Position numbers and translations under genes: made by a program
Notes under the pieces: model-generated
The model's database searches: none
The model's input: only the letters and a program-made list of their open reading frames with translations
What the model was told of the DNA's origin: nothing
In this document: positions 10,092 through 17,818 of the stretch, one piece after another
How the letters are laid out: each line of letters opens with the position of its first letter
Numbering within the stretch: the stretch's first letter is position 1
Assembly (NCBI RefSeq): GCF_000974485.1
Contig: NZ_BBOM01000009.1
Span: forward strand, 124,001 to 188,000
Direction: 5' to 3'
DNA from: Streptomyces sp. NBRC 109706
GTDB taxonomy: Bacteria; Actinomycetota; Actinomycetes; Streptomycetales; Streptomycetaceae
Length of the DNA: 64,000 nt

Positions 10092-11078
10092 ATGAGCATG
10101 GTGATCGACATCGACGCCCGCGGCGCGCGGCACTGTGAGACATCGACGCTCGGGGTGCTGCTGCGGCACCGGGGGGTCGATCTCTCGGAGGCCATGCTCT
10201 TCGGCCTGGGGGCCGGGCTGTCCTTTGTCTACTGGGACAGCAGGAACCTCGGCTTCCCCTTCCTCGGCGGGCGGGTCAAACCCTTCGAACTCACCAGAAA
10301 CCTGGCCGCCGAACTCGGGCTTGAGCTGCAGGTCAGGGAGACCACCTCGCCCCGTAAGGCATGGCGGAACGTGACGGAGTCCGTCGACGCCGGCGCGCCC
10401 GTCGGGCTGCAGCTGGACAGCCACCACCTGGACTACTTCTCCTCGAAGGCGCACTTCGGCGGCCATATCGTCGCCCTCTACGGCTATGACGAGCGGAACG
10501 CCCTGCTGGTGGACACCGACCAGCAGGGCGGAGCGGTGTCCACCAGCCTGACGAGCCTCGCCCTGGCCAGGGCCGCGCGCGGTCCGATGACGGCCAGGCA
10601 CCGGTCCTTCACCCTCACCGTGCCGAAGAAGCGGCCATCCCCGGCGAGCCGGATCGTGCCGGCCGTCACCGCCTGCGCCGACGCCTTTCTGAATCCGCCC
10701 ATCGCCAACCTGGGCCACCGGGGCATCGAGAAGGCCGGCCGGCTGGTGCCCGGCTGGCTGGAGCGCACCGACGATCCCGGGCGGGACCTGCCGCAGGCGG
10801 CCCTCCTGATGGAGAAGGCCGGCACCGGCGGTGCCCTGTTCCGAAACCTCTACCGTGACTTTCTCGGCGAATGCGCCCAGCTGCTCGACAGCGACGAGCT
10901 GCGCACCGGGCATCGGCTGTACACGGAGGCCGCGATCCGGTGGACGGAGGTCGCCGCGCTGATCACGGAGGCCGGTGAGACCGGCGACCCGGGGTGCCTG
11001 GCGCGGGCGGGCGCCACCCTCGGCGAGGTGTCCCGGATCGAACGCGAGGCCATGCGGGCGCTGAGCCGTCTCGGGTGA
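10092..11078 (+). CDS. BtrH N-terminal-domain protein (papain-like fold acyltransferase family, DUF4872-like C-terminus)
   Basis: 328 aa. Start ATG 10092 follows GAGGAGG at 10077-10083. The N-terminal half resembles the BtrH fold: Cys in ARHCETSTLG (about residue 16), an N-x-G-F-P-like NLGFPFLGG segment, then GGHIVALYGYDE and LLVDTD supplying the likely His and Asp. BtrH transfers an amino-acyl side chain from a carrier protein in butirosin biosynthesis, but most relatives have no known role. The C-terminal half is helical and resembles the domain usually paired with BtrH_N. It is separated from the PTM genes by a terminator and 213 bp, so membership of that cluster is doubtful. A cysteine-acyltransferase or peptidase role is inference. 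Confidence 0.7.
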   Translation: MSMVIDIDARGARHCETSTLGVLLRHRGVDLSEAMLFGLGAGLSFVYWDSRNLGFPFLGGRVKPFELTRNLAAELGLELQVRETTSPRKAWRNVTESVDAGAPVGLQLDSHHLDYFSSKAHFGGHIVALYGYDERNALLVDTDQQGGAVSTSLTSLALARAARGPMTARHRSFTLTVPKKRPSPASRIVPAVTACADAFLNPPIANLGHRGIEKAGRLVPGWLERTDDPGRDLPQAALLMEKAGTGGALFRNLYRDFLGECAQLLDSDELRTGHRLYTEAAIRWTEVAALITEAGETGDPGCLARAGATLGEVSRIEREAMRALSRLG

Positions 11079-11149
11079 ACCCACGCCGGCGGCGGTGACC
11101 CCGAGCCCGGGCAGGGCAGGGCCGGGGTAGGCCCAGAGCAGGCGTGGGT
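11079..11149. terminator. Possible long-loop hairpin between convergent genes
   Basis: ACCCACGCC at 11079-11087 is complementary to GGCGTGGGT at 11141-11149. The enclosed 53 bases are G/C-rich and include GCCCGGGC. It sits between convergent genes (stop at 11078 and minus-strand stop at 11176). The loop is long, so this is weak. Confidence 0.3.
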
Positions 11150-11175
11150 GGGCGGGGAGAACACCCCCGGTGGGG

Positions 11176-11595
11176 TCAGTCGGGCGCGCGCAGCGCCTCG
11201 CGGGCCGCGTGGATGAAGGCGAAGCGGGCGCGTTCCAGCTCGTCCAGGCCGCGCTCGCGGCGCAACGCCTCCAGCAGGGCGCCGGCCTCGGTGGCCGCCG
11301 GGCCCTCCAACTGGACTGCGCCCATGGCGCGTTGCAGCGCCGCGCGGTCCTCGGCTGAGCCGCCGCCGGCCCGGCGGGCGAGCAGCACCGTCTCGGCGGC
11401 GTCCAGAAAACGCAGATAGGTGGCGCGGCGGGCGGCCAGCGCCCGCTCCCGGCGCTGCTGCTCGACGGTGATCCGCACCGTCTCCAGCATCGCCGCCGCC
11501 TGCCGCCGGCCGGCCGACCGGGCGAAGATCCCGCTGATCAGGCTGGCCACCAAAGCCGAGCCGGCCGCGATCAACGCCACTCCCCACTCCGTCAT
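11176..11595 (-). CDS. Small membrane-anchored protein with coiled-coil body, unknown function
   Basis: 139 aa, not assigned to a family. ATG 11595 starts with one N-terminal hydrophobic helix (WGVALIAAGSALVASLISGI). An Arg/Glu/Ala-rich, mostly helical and probably coiled-coil segment follows (QQRRERALAARRATYLRF, then LLEALRRERGLDELERARF). This is the shape of the many short actinobacterial proteins with one membrane anchor and a cytosolic helical bundle. A longer reading to 11769 would add an Arg/Ser-rich stretch and run into the divergent gene at 11670, so the short form is preferred. Upstream GGGAAG is only a modest ribosome site. Confidence 0.6.
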   Translation of the reverse strand: MTEWGVALIAAGSALVASLISGIFARSAGRRQAAAMLETVRITVEQQRRERALAARRATYLRFLDAAETVLLARRAGGGSAEDRAALQRAMGAVQLEGPAATEAGALLEALRRERGLDELERARFAFIHAAREALRAPD

Positions 11596-11669
11596 GCGGT
11601 TATTCTTCCCGCCTCGGCTGCCCCTCCCACCCCCGACGAGTACGATCGAGCCATGCGTGCTGACAACCC

Positions 11670-13385
11670 ATGCAACCGTCGGTGACCAGCGGGAACGAGC
11701 CTGTTCAGGGGCTCGCCCAGGCCACGTCGGACAACCGTCCGACCGGCCGGACCGTGCTCTTCGCGGCACGGTCGGCGACCGCGCTCCACCGCCTGCTCGA
11801 CGTTCTGCCGGTCTTCGCCGGGGACGACCGGATCGCCCGCCGCTTCACCCTGGTGCCCGGCTCCGCGTTCGACGTGGACGCGCTGGCCGCCGTGGAACGG
11901 GCCGGCGGCCGGATGGTGCCCTGGGAACGGGCGCGGGGCCTCGGCTTTGACCTGATCCTGGCGGCCAGCCCCAAGGGCCGGCTCGAACTGCTCGCCGGGC
12001 AGCGGGTGTTGCTTCCGCATGGGGCGGGCTTCGGCAAGACCCTCCCGGGGGAGGGCACGCCCGGCGCGCCGTCCGGTCTGGATCCGGAGTTCCTGCTCGC
12101 CGACGGGGAGCCGCTGGCCGCGCTGCACGCGCTCGCCCATCCCCAACAGGTCGACCAGCTGGCGGTGTCCAGCCCGCACGCGGCGGCCAGGGCGGTGGTG
12201 GTGGGCGATCCCACGTTGGAGCGGCTGCTCGCCTCGGTCGGTCGACGGGACGACATCCGGGCCGCGTTGGGCACGGGAGCGCGTCGCCTGCTGGTGCTCA
12301 CCTCCACCTGGGGCCCGGAGTCGTTGCTGCGCCGCCGGCCGGGGCTCGCCGCCGAGCTGTTGGCTCAACTCCCCTTCGACGGGTACCAGTTGGCGTTGGT
12401 GCTGCATCCCAACGAGCGCAGCAGGCTGGGCTCGTTCGATCTGGCGCAGAGCCTCGCGCCGGCGCTGGACGCCGGTCTGCTGCTTCCGGGGCCGCATGCC
12501 GAATGGGCCTCGCTGCTGGTCGCCGCCGACGCGGTGATCACGGACCACGGTTCGACGGCGCTCTATGCCGCGGCGCTCGACCGTCCGGTGATCGCGGCCT
12601 ACGAAGGCGGCGACGAGCTGATCCGGGACAGTCCGATGGCCCGACTGCTGGCCGCCAGCCCCCGGTTGACGTCGGCGGCGCGGCTGGCGGAGGCGTTGGA
12701 GGAAGCGTCGGCCGCGCGCGGCGTCGGCCCGGCCGTGACGGCGACCGTCTTCGCGGAACGCGGGCGCGCGCTGGAGCGGTTGCGCGCCGAGCTGTACGCG
12801 CTGCTGGGTCTTGAGCCGGTCGGCCCGCCGCCGGCGCCCGAGCCGCTGCCGGTGCCCCGGCACGCGGCGCGCCAGCCGGTGGCCTGCGCGGTGAACGCGG
12901 AGGTGGTGGGTGACGCGCTGGTGACGGTGGAGCGGTTTCCGCCGTGGCGGGAGCCACCGGCCAGGATGCTGGCGGCCGAGCGGGGCGCGGCGAGCGAACG
13001 GCAGGCACAGAGCGCCGGGTTGCTCTACCGGCGGGCCGGGAGCATGGCGCCGGCCGGGCCCCATCGGGTGGCGTGGACGGCTGCGGGGTGGATCGACGAG
13101 ACGCTGCGCGCCTATCCGGGTTGTGCGACCGCCGGGGTGGTGCTCTCCGCCACCTCCGCGCTGCTGCGGACCCGCGTCGGGGCGCTGCTGCGGCTGGAGT
13201 TGGCGCCGCTGACGGTCGAGGGGCGGGTGATCCACACCGATCCGGCGGCCGCGCTCTGCGCCGCCCACGCCTGGCTGGCCCGCCAGCCGGGACCACGGGC
13301 CGCCTTCACCACCCGGCTGGGCCACCACACCTTCCCCACCACCCTCGCCCCGGCCTCCCCGAACGACGCGGAGCTGCCGCTCTAA
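11670..13385 (+). CDS. Large GT-B-like protein resembling CDP-glycerol glycerophosphotransferases, function unknown
   Basis: 571 aa. Two Rossmann-like halves can be traced. The first has TVLFAARSATALHRLLDVL and LLPHGAGFGK. The second has RRLLVLTSTWGPESLL, LHPNERS and ADAVITDHGSTALYAAALDRPVI. The last motif is the acceptor/donor signature of CDP-glycerol:poly(glycerophosphate) transferases and other GT-B enzymes. About 170 further residues at the C-terminus match nothing I recognise. No membrane helix or signal peptide is seen, and no wall-teichoic-acid genes are nearby. Start 11670 lacks a clear ribosome site; GTG 11682 is in frame. Its stop overlaps by 3 bases the stop of the convergent gene at 13382. 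Confidence 0.6.
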   Translation: MQPSVTSGNEPVQGLAQATSDNRPTGRTVLFAARSATALHRLLDVLPVFAGDDRIARRFTLVPGSAFDVDALAAVERAGGRMVPWERARGLGFDLILAASPKGRLELLAGQRVLLPHGAGFGKTLPGEGTPGAPSGLDPEFLLADGEPLAALHALAHPQQVDQLAVSSPHAAARAVVVGDPTLERLLASVGRRDDIRAALGTGARRLLVLTSTWGPESLLRRRPGLAAELLAQLPFDGYQLALVLHPNERSRLGSFDLAQSLAPALDAGLLLPGPHAEWASLLVAADAVITDHGSTALYAAALDRPVIAAYEGGDELIRDSPMARLLAASPRLTSAARLAEALEEASAARGVGPAVTATVFAERGRALERLRAELYALLGLEPVGPPPAPEPLPVPRHAARQPVACAVNAEVVGDALVTVERFPPWREPPARMLAAERGAASERQAQSAGLLYRRAGSMAPAGPHRVAWTAAGWIDETLRAYPGCATAGVVLSATSALLRTRVGALLRLELAPLTVEGRVIHTDPAAALCAAHAWLARQPGPRAAFTTRLGHHTFPTTLAPASPNDAELPL

Positions 13386-15349
13386 CCGTTGCCGTGCCGC
13401 TCCCTGATCTCCTGGGCGCGGGTGCGGAGTTCGGTGGACCGGGCGGGTTCGCCCAGTCGGGCGAGGAGGTCGGCGAACGGGTCCAGGATCCTGGCCTCGT
13501 CGAAGTCGGCGCCGCGTGCCCGTGCGGAGGTGAGGGCGAACTCGTAGTGCGGGCGGGCCTGTTCGGGGCGGTCGAGGCGGACGAGGACGCCGGCCAGGGC
13601 GAACCCGGCGCGGGCGGCGATCCGCTCCCGGCCCTGTTCGATCGCCGACTCGTGGGCCTGGGCGAGTAGTTCAACGGCGCGGTCCAGCTCGCCGAGGGCG
13701 GCCAGCGCCTCGCCCAGCCGGTAGGTGCCCAGCAGTACGCCATAGGCGTTGCCGATGGCGCGATGGGTCTGCCGGGCCGAGGCGAAGTCGGCGGCTGCGG
13801 ACTGCCAGTCGCCGCGCCTGCCGTGCAGGGTGCCTCTGAACTCGACGACGGAGGCCGCCAGTTTGCGGTCCCTGGGGGTGTCGTCGAGCAGTTCGACGGC
13901 GGCCAGCGCGCCGGCGATCTCCTCGGCGGCGGCGTCGAACTCGTCCTGTTCCCACAGTGCGCGGGCGAGTTGTGCGCGCATGCGGGCCAACGCCGGGATG
14001 TGCTCGGCGCGTTGGGCGGACGCGATGCCGAGGCGGAAGGAGTCGGTGGTGTCGGCGTAGTGCGGATGGTCGAGGAAGTGGGTCCACAGCGGTTCGCAGA
14101 GGGCCCATGCCTCGGTGTCGAGGCCGAGCCGGTTGGCGTCCGCCACCGAGCCGTGCAGGGCGTGTCGTTCGTCCGCCAACCAGCGTCGTCCGTCGGCGGG
14201 TTGGGGTTCGTCGGTGGTGCCGAAGGAGACGTCGGGTGCGTCGGGGTCGGCCGGCACGGGATCGGCGACGGTCAGCCGGGGGCCGGCGGCCAGCAGGTCG
14301 GCGCGTTGGGCCTGCCGCAGGTACCAGCGGATGACGCGGCGCAGCGCGACCTCCCGTTCCGCCGGGGTGCCGTCCTCGCGGGCGCGGCGGTCGGCGTGGG
14401 CGCGCAACGGCTCGGGGAGCCGGGTGCGTTGGTGTCTGGCGTCGAGGAGTCCCGCGGTCTCCAGCGCGTCCAGGCCGTCGTCGGCGGCCTCGCGGCCCCG
14501 GCCGAGGAGCACGGCGGCGCCCTCGGCGGTGAAGGTGCCGCCGGGGTAGGCGGGGAGCAGCCGGTAGAGCAGCGCCGCGTTCTCGTCCAGTGTGCGGTAG
14601 GCCGCGTCCCACACCGCTTCGACCATCGGTAGCCCCCTGTCGTGGAGTTCGGTGTCGAGTTCGGCGAGTAGCCTGCTCAGTGGGCGCCTGCGGTGGCGGC
14701 GGAGCCACTGCCCGGCGACCCGCACGGCGGCCGGCAGGCCGGCGCAGAGGCGCAACAGGCCGTCGACCGCGTCGGGTTCGGCGGCGAGTCGGGGGTCGTC
14801 GACGATCAGCCGGAGCAGTTCGGCGGCGTCCCGGTCGGCGAGCGGCGCGAGCGGCAGCTCGACGGCGAGGCCGTGTTCGAGGTCGTGCAGCGGGCCGTGG
14901 CTGGCGACGATCACCAGGCTGTCCCCCGAGGCGGGCAGCAGCGGCAGCACCTCGGCGGCGGTGCGCGCGTTGTCGACGAGCACGATCAGCCGGCGGCCGT
15001 CGGTGCGGTCCCAGTACTGGCGGCTGCGGTCGCGGAGCGTCTGGTGGAGCCAGCGGCCGTCGACATCCAGCGGGGCCAGCAACTCGCCGAGGGCGTCGGT
15101 CACTTCGACGGCCCCGTCGCGGCGCAGCTCGTTGAGGTCGACATGGAGGACGCCGTCGGGGTAGCGGTCGCGGAGGGTGCGGGCTAGGCGGTAGGCGAGT
15201 TCGGTCTTGCCGGTGCCGCCGAGGCCGCTGAGCGCCAGGCACAGTGGCCGGGACGGGTTCTTCCAGTCGGAGACGGCCCGAAAGGCGCGGGCCTGTTCGT
15301 CCTCCCGATCGACGAAGTGTGCTGTTTCCGGTGGAACCTGGTACACCAT
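13382..15349 (-). CDS. NB-ARC (STAND) ATPase with TPR C-terminus, AfsR-like without the SARP domain
   Basis: 655 aa from ATG 15349 (GGAG about 10 bp upstream); an in-frame GTG at 15439 would add 30 polar residues. The start is TAHFVDREDE, the usual beginning of actinobacterial NB-ARC modules. Walker A is GLGGTGKTELA and Walker B RRLIVLVDNA. An ARC region with GLPAAVRVAGQWL follows, then about 250 residues of helical pairs resembling tetratricopeptide repeats (RLGEALAALGELDRAVELLAQAHESA). Such proteins act as nucleotide-switched scaffolds or regulators. Here the DNA-binding SARP domain of AfsR is absent. It is divergent from the Zur-type promoter of the next operon, so shared regulation is possible but unproven. 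Confidence 0.8.
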   Translation of the reverse strand: MVYQVPPETAHFVDREDEQARAFRAVSDWKNPSRPLCLALSGLGGTGKTELAYRLARTLRDRYPDGVLHVDLNELRRDGAVEVTDALGELLAPLDVDGRWLHQTLRDRSRQYWDRTDGRRLIVLVDNARTAAEVLPLLPASGDSLVIVASHGPLHDLEHGLAVELPLAPLADRDAAELLRLIVDDPRLAAEPDAVDGLLRLCAGLPAAVRVAGQWLRRHRRRPLSRLLAELDTELHDRGLPMVEAVWDAAYRTLDENAALLYRLLPAYPGGTFTAEGAAVLLGRGREAADDGLDALETAGLLDARHQRTRLPEPLRAHADRRAREDGTPAEREVALRRVIRWYLRQAQRADLLAAGPRLTVADPVPADPDAPDVSFGTTDEPQPADGRRWLADERHALHGSVADANRLGLDTEAWALCEPLWTHFLDHPHYADTTDSFRLGIASAQRAEHIPALARMRAQLARALWEQDEFDAAAEEIAGALAAVELLDDTPRDRKLAASVVEFRGTLHGRRGDWQSAAADFASARQTHRAIGNAYGVLLGTYRLGEALAALGELDRAVELLAQAHESAIEQGRERIAARAGFALAGVLVRLDRPEQARPHYEFALTSARARGADFDEARILDPFADLLARLGEPARSTELRTRAQEIRERHGNG

Positions 15350-15548
15350 GCCCGGCCGACTCCGATGTCCGCTGTCAGTGGTCGCGTCGGACCGGTCCCA
15401 CCGGCCGTTCGGCGACGCCCCCTTGGAGCTGTCGTTCACTCTAAGTGCACCGCCGCTGTGGAACCAGCGACGCCGCCCCTCCCCCGTTCCCTTCACGCCA
15501 GCCGCACCGGCCGCGCCCCGGTGGCCTTGGGCACGGCCCACAACACGA

Positions 15549-15577
15549 GTGACAATGAAAACGATTATCAGTATGCT
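15549..15577 (+). promoter_or_regulatory. Promoter of the metallophore operon
   Basis: GTGACA (15549-15554, 5 of 6 to the -35 consensus) and TATGCT (15572-15577) are separated by exactly 17 bp. Expected start of transcription is about 15584, leaving a leader of about 60 bases before GTG 15645. The whole spacer is occupied by the palindrome at 15556-15570, so a bound repressor would block polymerase. Confidence 0.65.
15556..15570. promoter_or_regulatory. Zur-box-like operator
   Basis: TGAAAACGATTATCA, an imperfect 7-1-7 palindrome. It is close to the actinobacterial Zur (FurB) boxes known in Streptomyces and Mycobacterium (form TGAAAATGATTTTCA or with ATTATCA). It is AT-rich in a very GC-rich context and sits inside the promoter spacer. 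Zn-bound Zur would repress, giving expression under zinc starvation. A Fur or DmdR site is less likely because those carry the TTAGGTTAGGC core. Confidence 0.7.
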
Positions 15578-15644
15578 CTGGCTCCGTAGTCGGCGCGCCG
15601 AACGGGATCGGCAGGCCGAACGGGACGAAGGGCGGACGCGGAAC

Positions 15645-16937
15645 GTGGGACATTTGCTGATGGTCGAGAGTTGGGTCGGCTCCATGAGCCGCCTGCTGCC
15701 GCGCGCGATCGGGGAGGGCGGCCACCGGTTCACCTTTCTGACCCGGGATCTCCACCACTACCTGAGCTCGGGCCCGGTCGGCGAGACCGGGCCGCATCCG
15801 CTGCTCGCCGCCGAGAACGTGCTGAGCGCCCCCACCAACGAGCTGCCGGCGCTGCTGGAGTACACCAGGCGGGCCCATCGACTGCTCGGGTTCGACGGGG
15901 TGATCTCCGCCTGCGACTACTATCTGCCGGCCGCCGCCCGGATCGCCGAGGCCCTGGGCCTCCCCGGCCCCGCGCCCGAGGCGGTGACGGCGGCCTGCCG
16001 CAAGGACGCCACCCGGGAGCGGCTGGCCTCGGCCGGGGTGCCGGGTCCGGCGTTCGCCGTCTGCCGGGACGGGGACGAACTGGCCGACGCCGCCGCCCGG
16101 TTGGGCTATCCGCTGGTGATCAAGCCGGTGGACCTGTGCGCCGGGATGCTGGTGCGGCGGGTGGCCGACGAGCGGGAGCTGGCCCGGGCGTACCAGGCGT
16201 TGGCCGCCTTCCCCGTCAATGCCAGGGGCCAACGCCGTTCCACGGCCGTGCTGTTGGAGGAGCTGCTGGACGGCCCCGAGGTCAGCGTGGAGACGGTCTC
16301 CCGGGGCGGAGCCTGCCAAGTGGTCGGCGTGACCGACAAGAGCCTGGGCGGCGCGCCGGCCTTTGTGGAGACGGGGCATCTCTTCCCCAGTGCGCTGCCG
16401 CCCGAGGCCGTGCGGGCGGCGGCCGACACGGCCGTGTCCGCGCTGGCGGCGCTGGGGCTCGACCAGGTGGTCGCGCACACCGAGATCAGACTCACCGCGC
16501 GCGGCCCCCGGGTGGTGGAGGTCAATCCACGCCCGGCCGGCAACCGGATCACCGAGTTGGTGCGGCAGGTGACCGGGATCGATCTGCCGGCGGCGGCCGT
16601 GGAGTTGGCGCTCGGCCACGAGCCCGACCTCACGCCCGGGGCCACCGGGGTGGGCAGCGCCGCGATTCGTTTTCTTCTCCCCGAGGGGCCCGATCTCCCG
16701 TCCGGGGGCGCCGAGTTGGGCGCCTTCGACGGCACGGACCAGGCGGCGTCGCTGCCCGGCGTGCGGGAGCTGCGGCTGGCCGAGGCGGGGCGCCCCGTCA
16801 CCCCGGCCACCAGCAACAACGACTATCTGGGCCATGTGTTGACCACCGCGCCCGACGGCTCCGCCGGGGAGCGCGCCGGCGAGGCGCTGTCCCTGCTGCG
16901 CCCCCGCTGGGCCGCGCCGGTCGGCGGTGCGGCATGA
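15645..16937 (+). CDS. ATP-grasp ligase, first gene of the Zur-type operon
   Basis: 430 aa. GTG 15645 is chosen because homologous ATP-grasp ligases begin just before LLMVESWVGSMSRLLPRA; ATG 15660 is the alternative. Features are an N-terminal Rossmann-like part, YPLVIKPVDLCAG (nucleotide-binding Lys), LLEELLDGPEVSVETV, and the metal/ATP motif RVVEVNPRPAGNRI near residue 300. The family forms amide bonds between a carboxylate, activated as acyl phosphate, and an amine. In this setting it probably joins amino-acid-like building blocks made by the downstream PLP enzyme. It resembles ligases of the carnosine synthase/dapdiamide type rather than primary-metabolism biotin or purine enzymes. It overlaps the next gene by ATGA. 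The substrate is unknown. Confidence 0.8.
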   Translation: MGHLLMVESWVGSMSRLLPRAIGEGGHRFTFLTRDLHHYLSSGPVGETGPHPLLAAENVLSAPTNELPALLEYTRRAHRLLGFDGVISACDYYLPAAARIAEALGLPGPAPEAVTAACRKDATRERLASAGVPGPAFAVCRDGDELADAAARLGYPLVIKPVDLCAGMLVRRVADERELARAYQALAAFPVNARGQRRSTAVLLEELLDGPEVSVETVSRGGACQVVGVTDKSLGGAPAFVETGHLFPSALPPEAVRAAADTAVSALAALGLDQVVAHTEIRLTARGPRVVEVNPRPAGNRITELVRQVTGIDLPAAAVELALGHEPDLTPGATGVGSAAIRFLLPEGPDLPSGGAELGAFDGTDQAASLPGVRELRLAEAGRPVTPATSNNDYLGHVLTTAPDGSAGERAGEALSLLRPRWAAPVGGAA

Positions 16938-17818
16938 CGGGCGGGCGGACGGCGCTCCCGTCCCCGACGGCCGACCGCGCCGTGTCCGCGCTGGTGACGC
17001 GGGCGCTGGCCGGCGAGTTCGGCCCGGCGCCGGCGGGCACCCGGGTCTCGTTGGCCTTCGACACCCGGCAGGCGGTGCGCCACCGGGGCCGCTCAGGCGG
17101 CTACCGCAACGAGGTGCTGAGCCTGCGGGTGGCGGACTCCGTCGGCTCCTGCGCGGTCGAGCCCGGCACCCTGTCCGCCGAGGTGCTCGACGGCCTCGCC
17201 GGCGCCGAGCTGGCCGGGCTGCTGCGCCACCCGCGGCGGCCGGTGCGACTGGCCGCGTTGGACGCCTATCTGGGGCGGGTGCTGCCGCACACGCCGGAGA
17301 ACGGCGCGCGCCGCCGCCCGCTGCCGGCCGGCGACAGCCTGGCCAGATCGCGGGCCAGGGCGGCGGCCGTGGTGGGGCTCCTGCCCGAGCCGCCGCTGAT
17401 AGCGCGGGTGTTGGTGGTGGGTGTGGTCAACTCACTGCTGGAGGCGCTGCGTTGGCGTGGGCTGGACTATCTGCCCTGCGATCTCAAGGGCGGCCGAACC
17501 GAGTGGGACGAGCCGGTGTCCACCGACGCACTCGCCCGACTCGACGACTGTGACGCGCTGTTGGTCTCCGGGATGACGCTGGGCAATGGCACCTTCGATC
17601 CCCTGCTGGACCATGCCAGGGCCACGGGCAAACCGCTGGTGCTGTTCGCGCAGAGCGGCGCCGCGGTGGCGCCCCGGTTGCTCGGGGCGGGGGTGAGCGC
17701 GGTGTCGGCCGAGCCCTATCCCTTCTTCTGGCTGGACGGCGGCCCCGGCGCGATCCATCTCTACGGGCCGGCCGGACCGTCCGGGCCCGCCGGACCGGGC
17801 GAGGAGGGCGCGCGATGA
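16934..17818 (+). CDS. DUF364-like Rossmann protein (Pfam note: putative heavy-metal chelation)
   Basis: 294 aa. The C-terminal half (about 145-275) has the DUF364 pattern: VLVVGVVNSLLEAL, a C-D-L-K-G-G-R turn, DALLVSGMTLGNGTFDPLL, then LVLFAQSGAAVAPRL and AEPYPFFWLDGG. The N-terminal part resembles the domain that often precedes it (an enolase-N-like or DUF4213-like fold). DUF364 proteins are poorly characterised but recur beside metal-related genes. ATGA overlaps on both sides put it firmly in the operon. It could process or chelate the metal ligand, or act as an uncharacterised synthase; neither is shown here. Confidence 0.65.
   Translation: MTGGRTALPSPTADRAVSALVTRALAGEFGPAPAGTRVSLAFDTRQAVRHRGRSGGYRNEVLSLRVADSVGSCAVEPGTLSAEVLDGLAGAELAGLLRHPRRPVRLAALDAYLGRVLPHTPENGARRRPLPAGDSLARSRARAAAVVGLLPEPPLIARVLVVGVVNSLLEALRWRGLDYLPCDLKGGRTEWDEPVSTDALARLDDCDALLVSGMTLGNGTFDPLLDHARATGKPLVLFAQSGAAVAPRLLGAGVSAVSAEPYPFFWLDGGPGAIHLYGPAGPSGPAGPGEEGAR

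Noticed and set aside
15549..15577. Iron (DmdR/Fur) box interpretation of the palindrome
   Set aside because: Streptomyces iron boxes carry the TTAGGTTAGGC core. This sequence fits Zur boxes much better.
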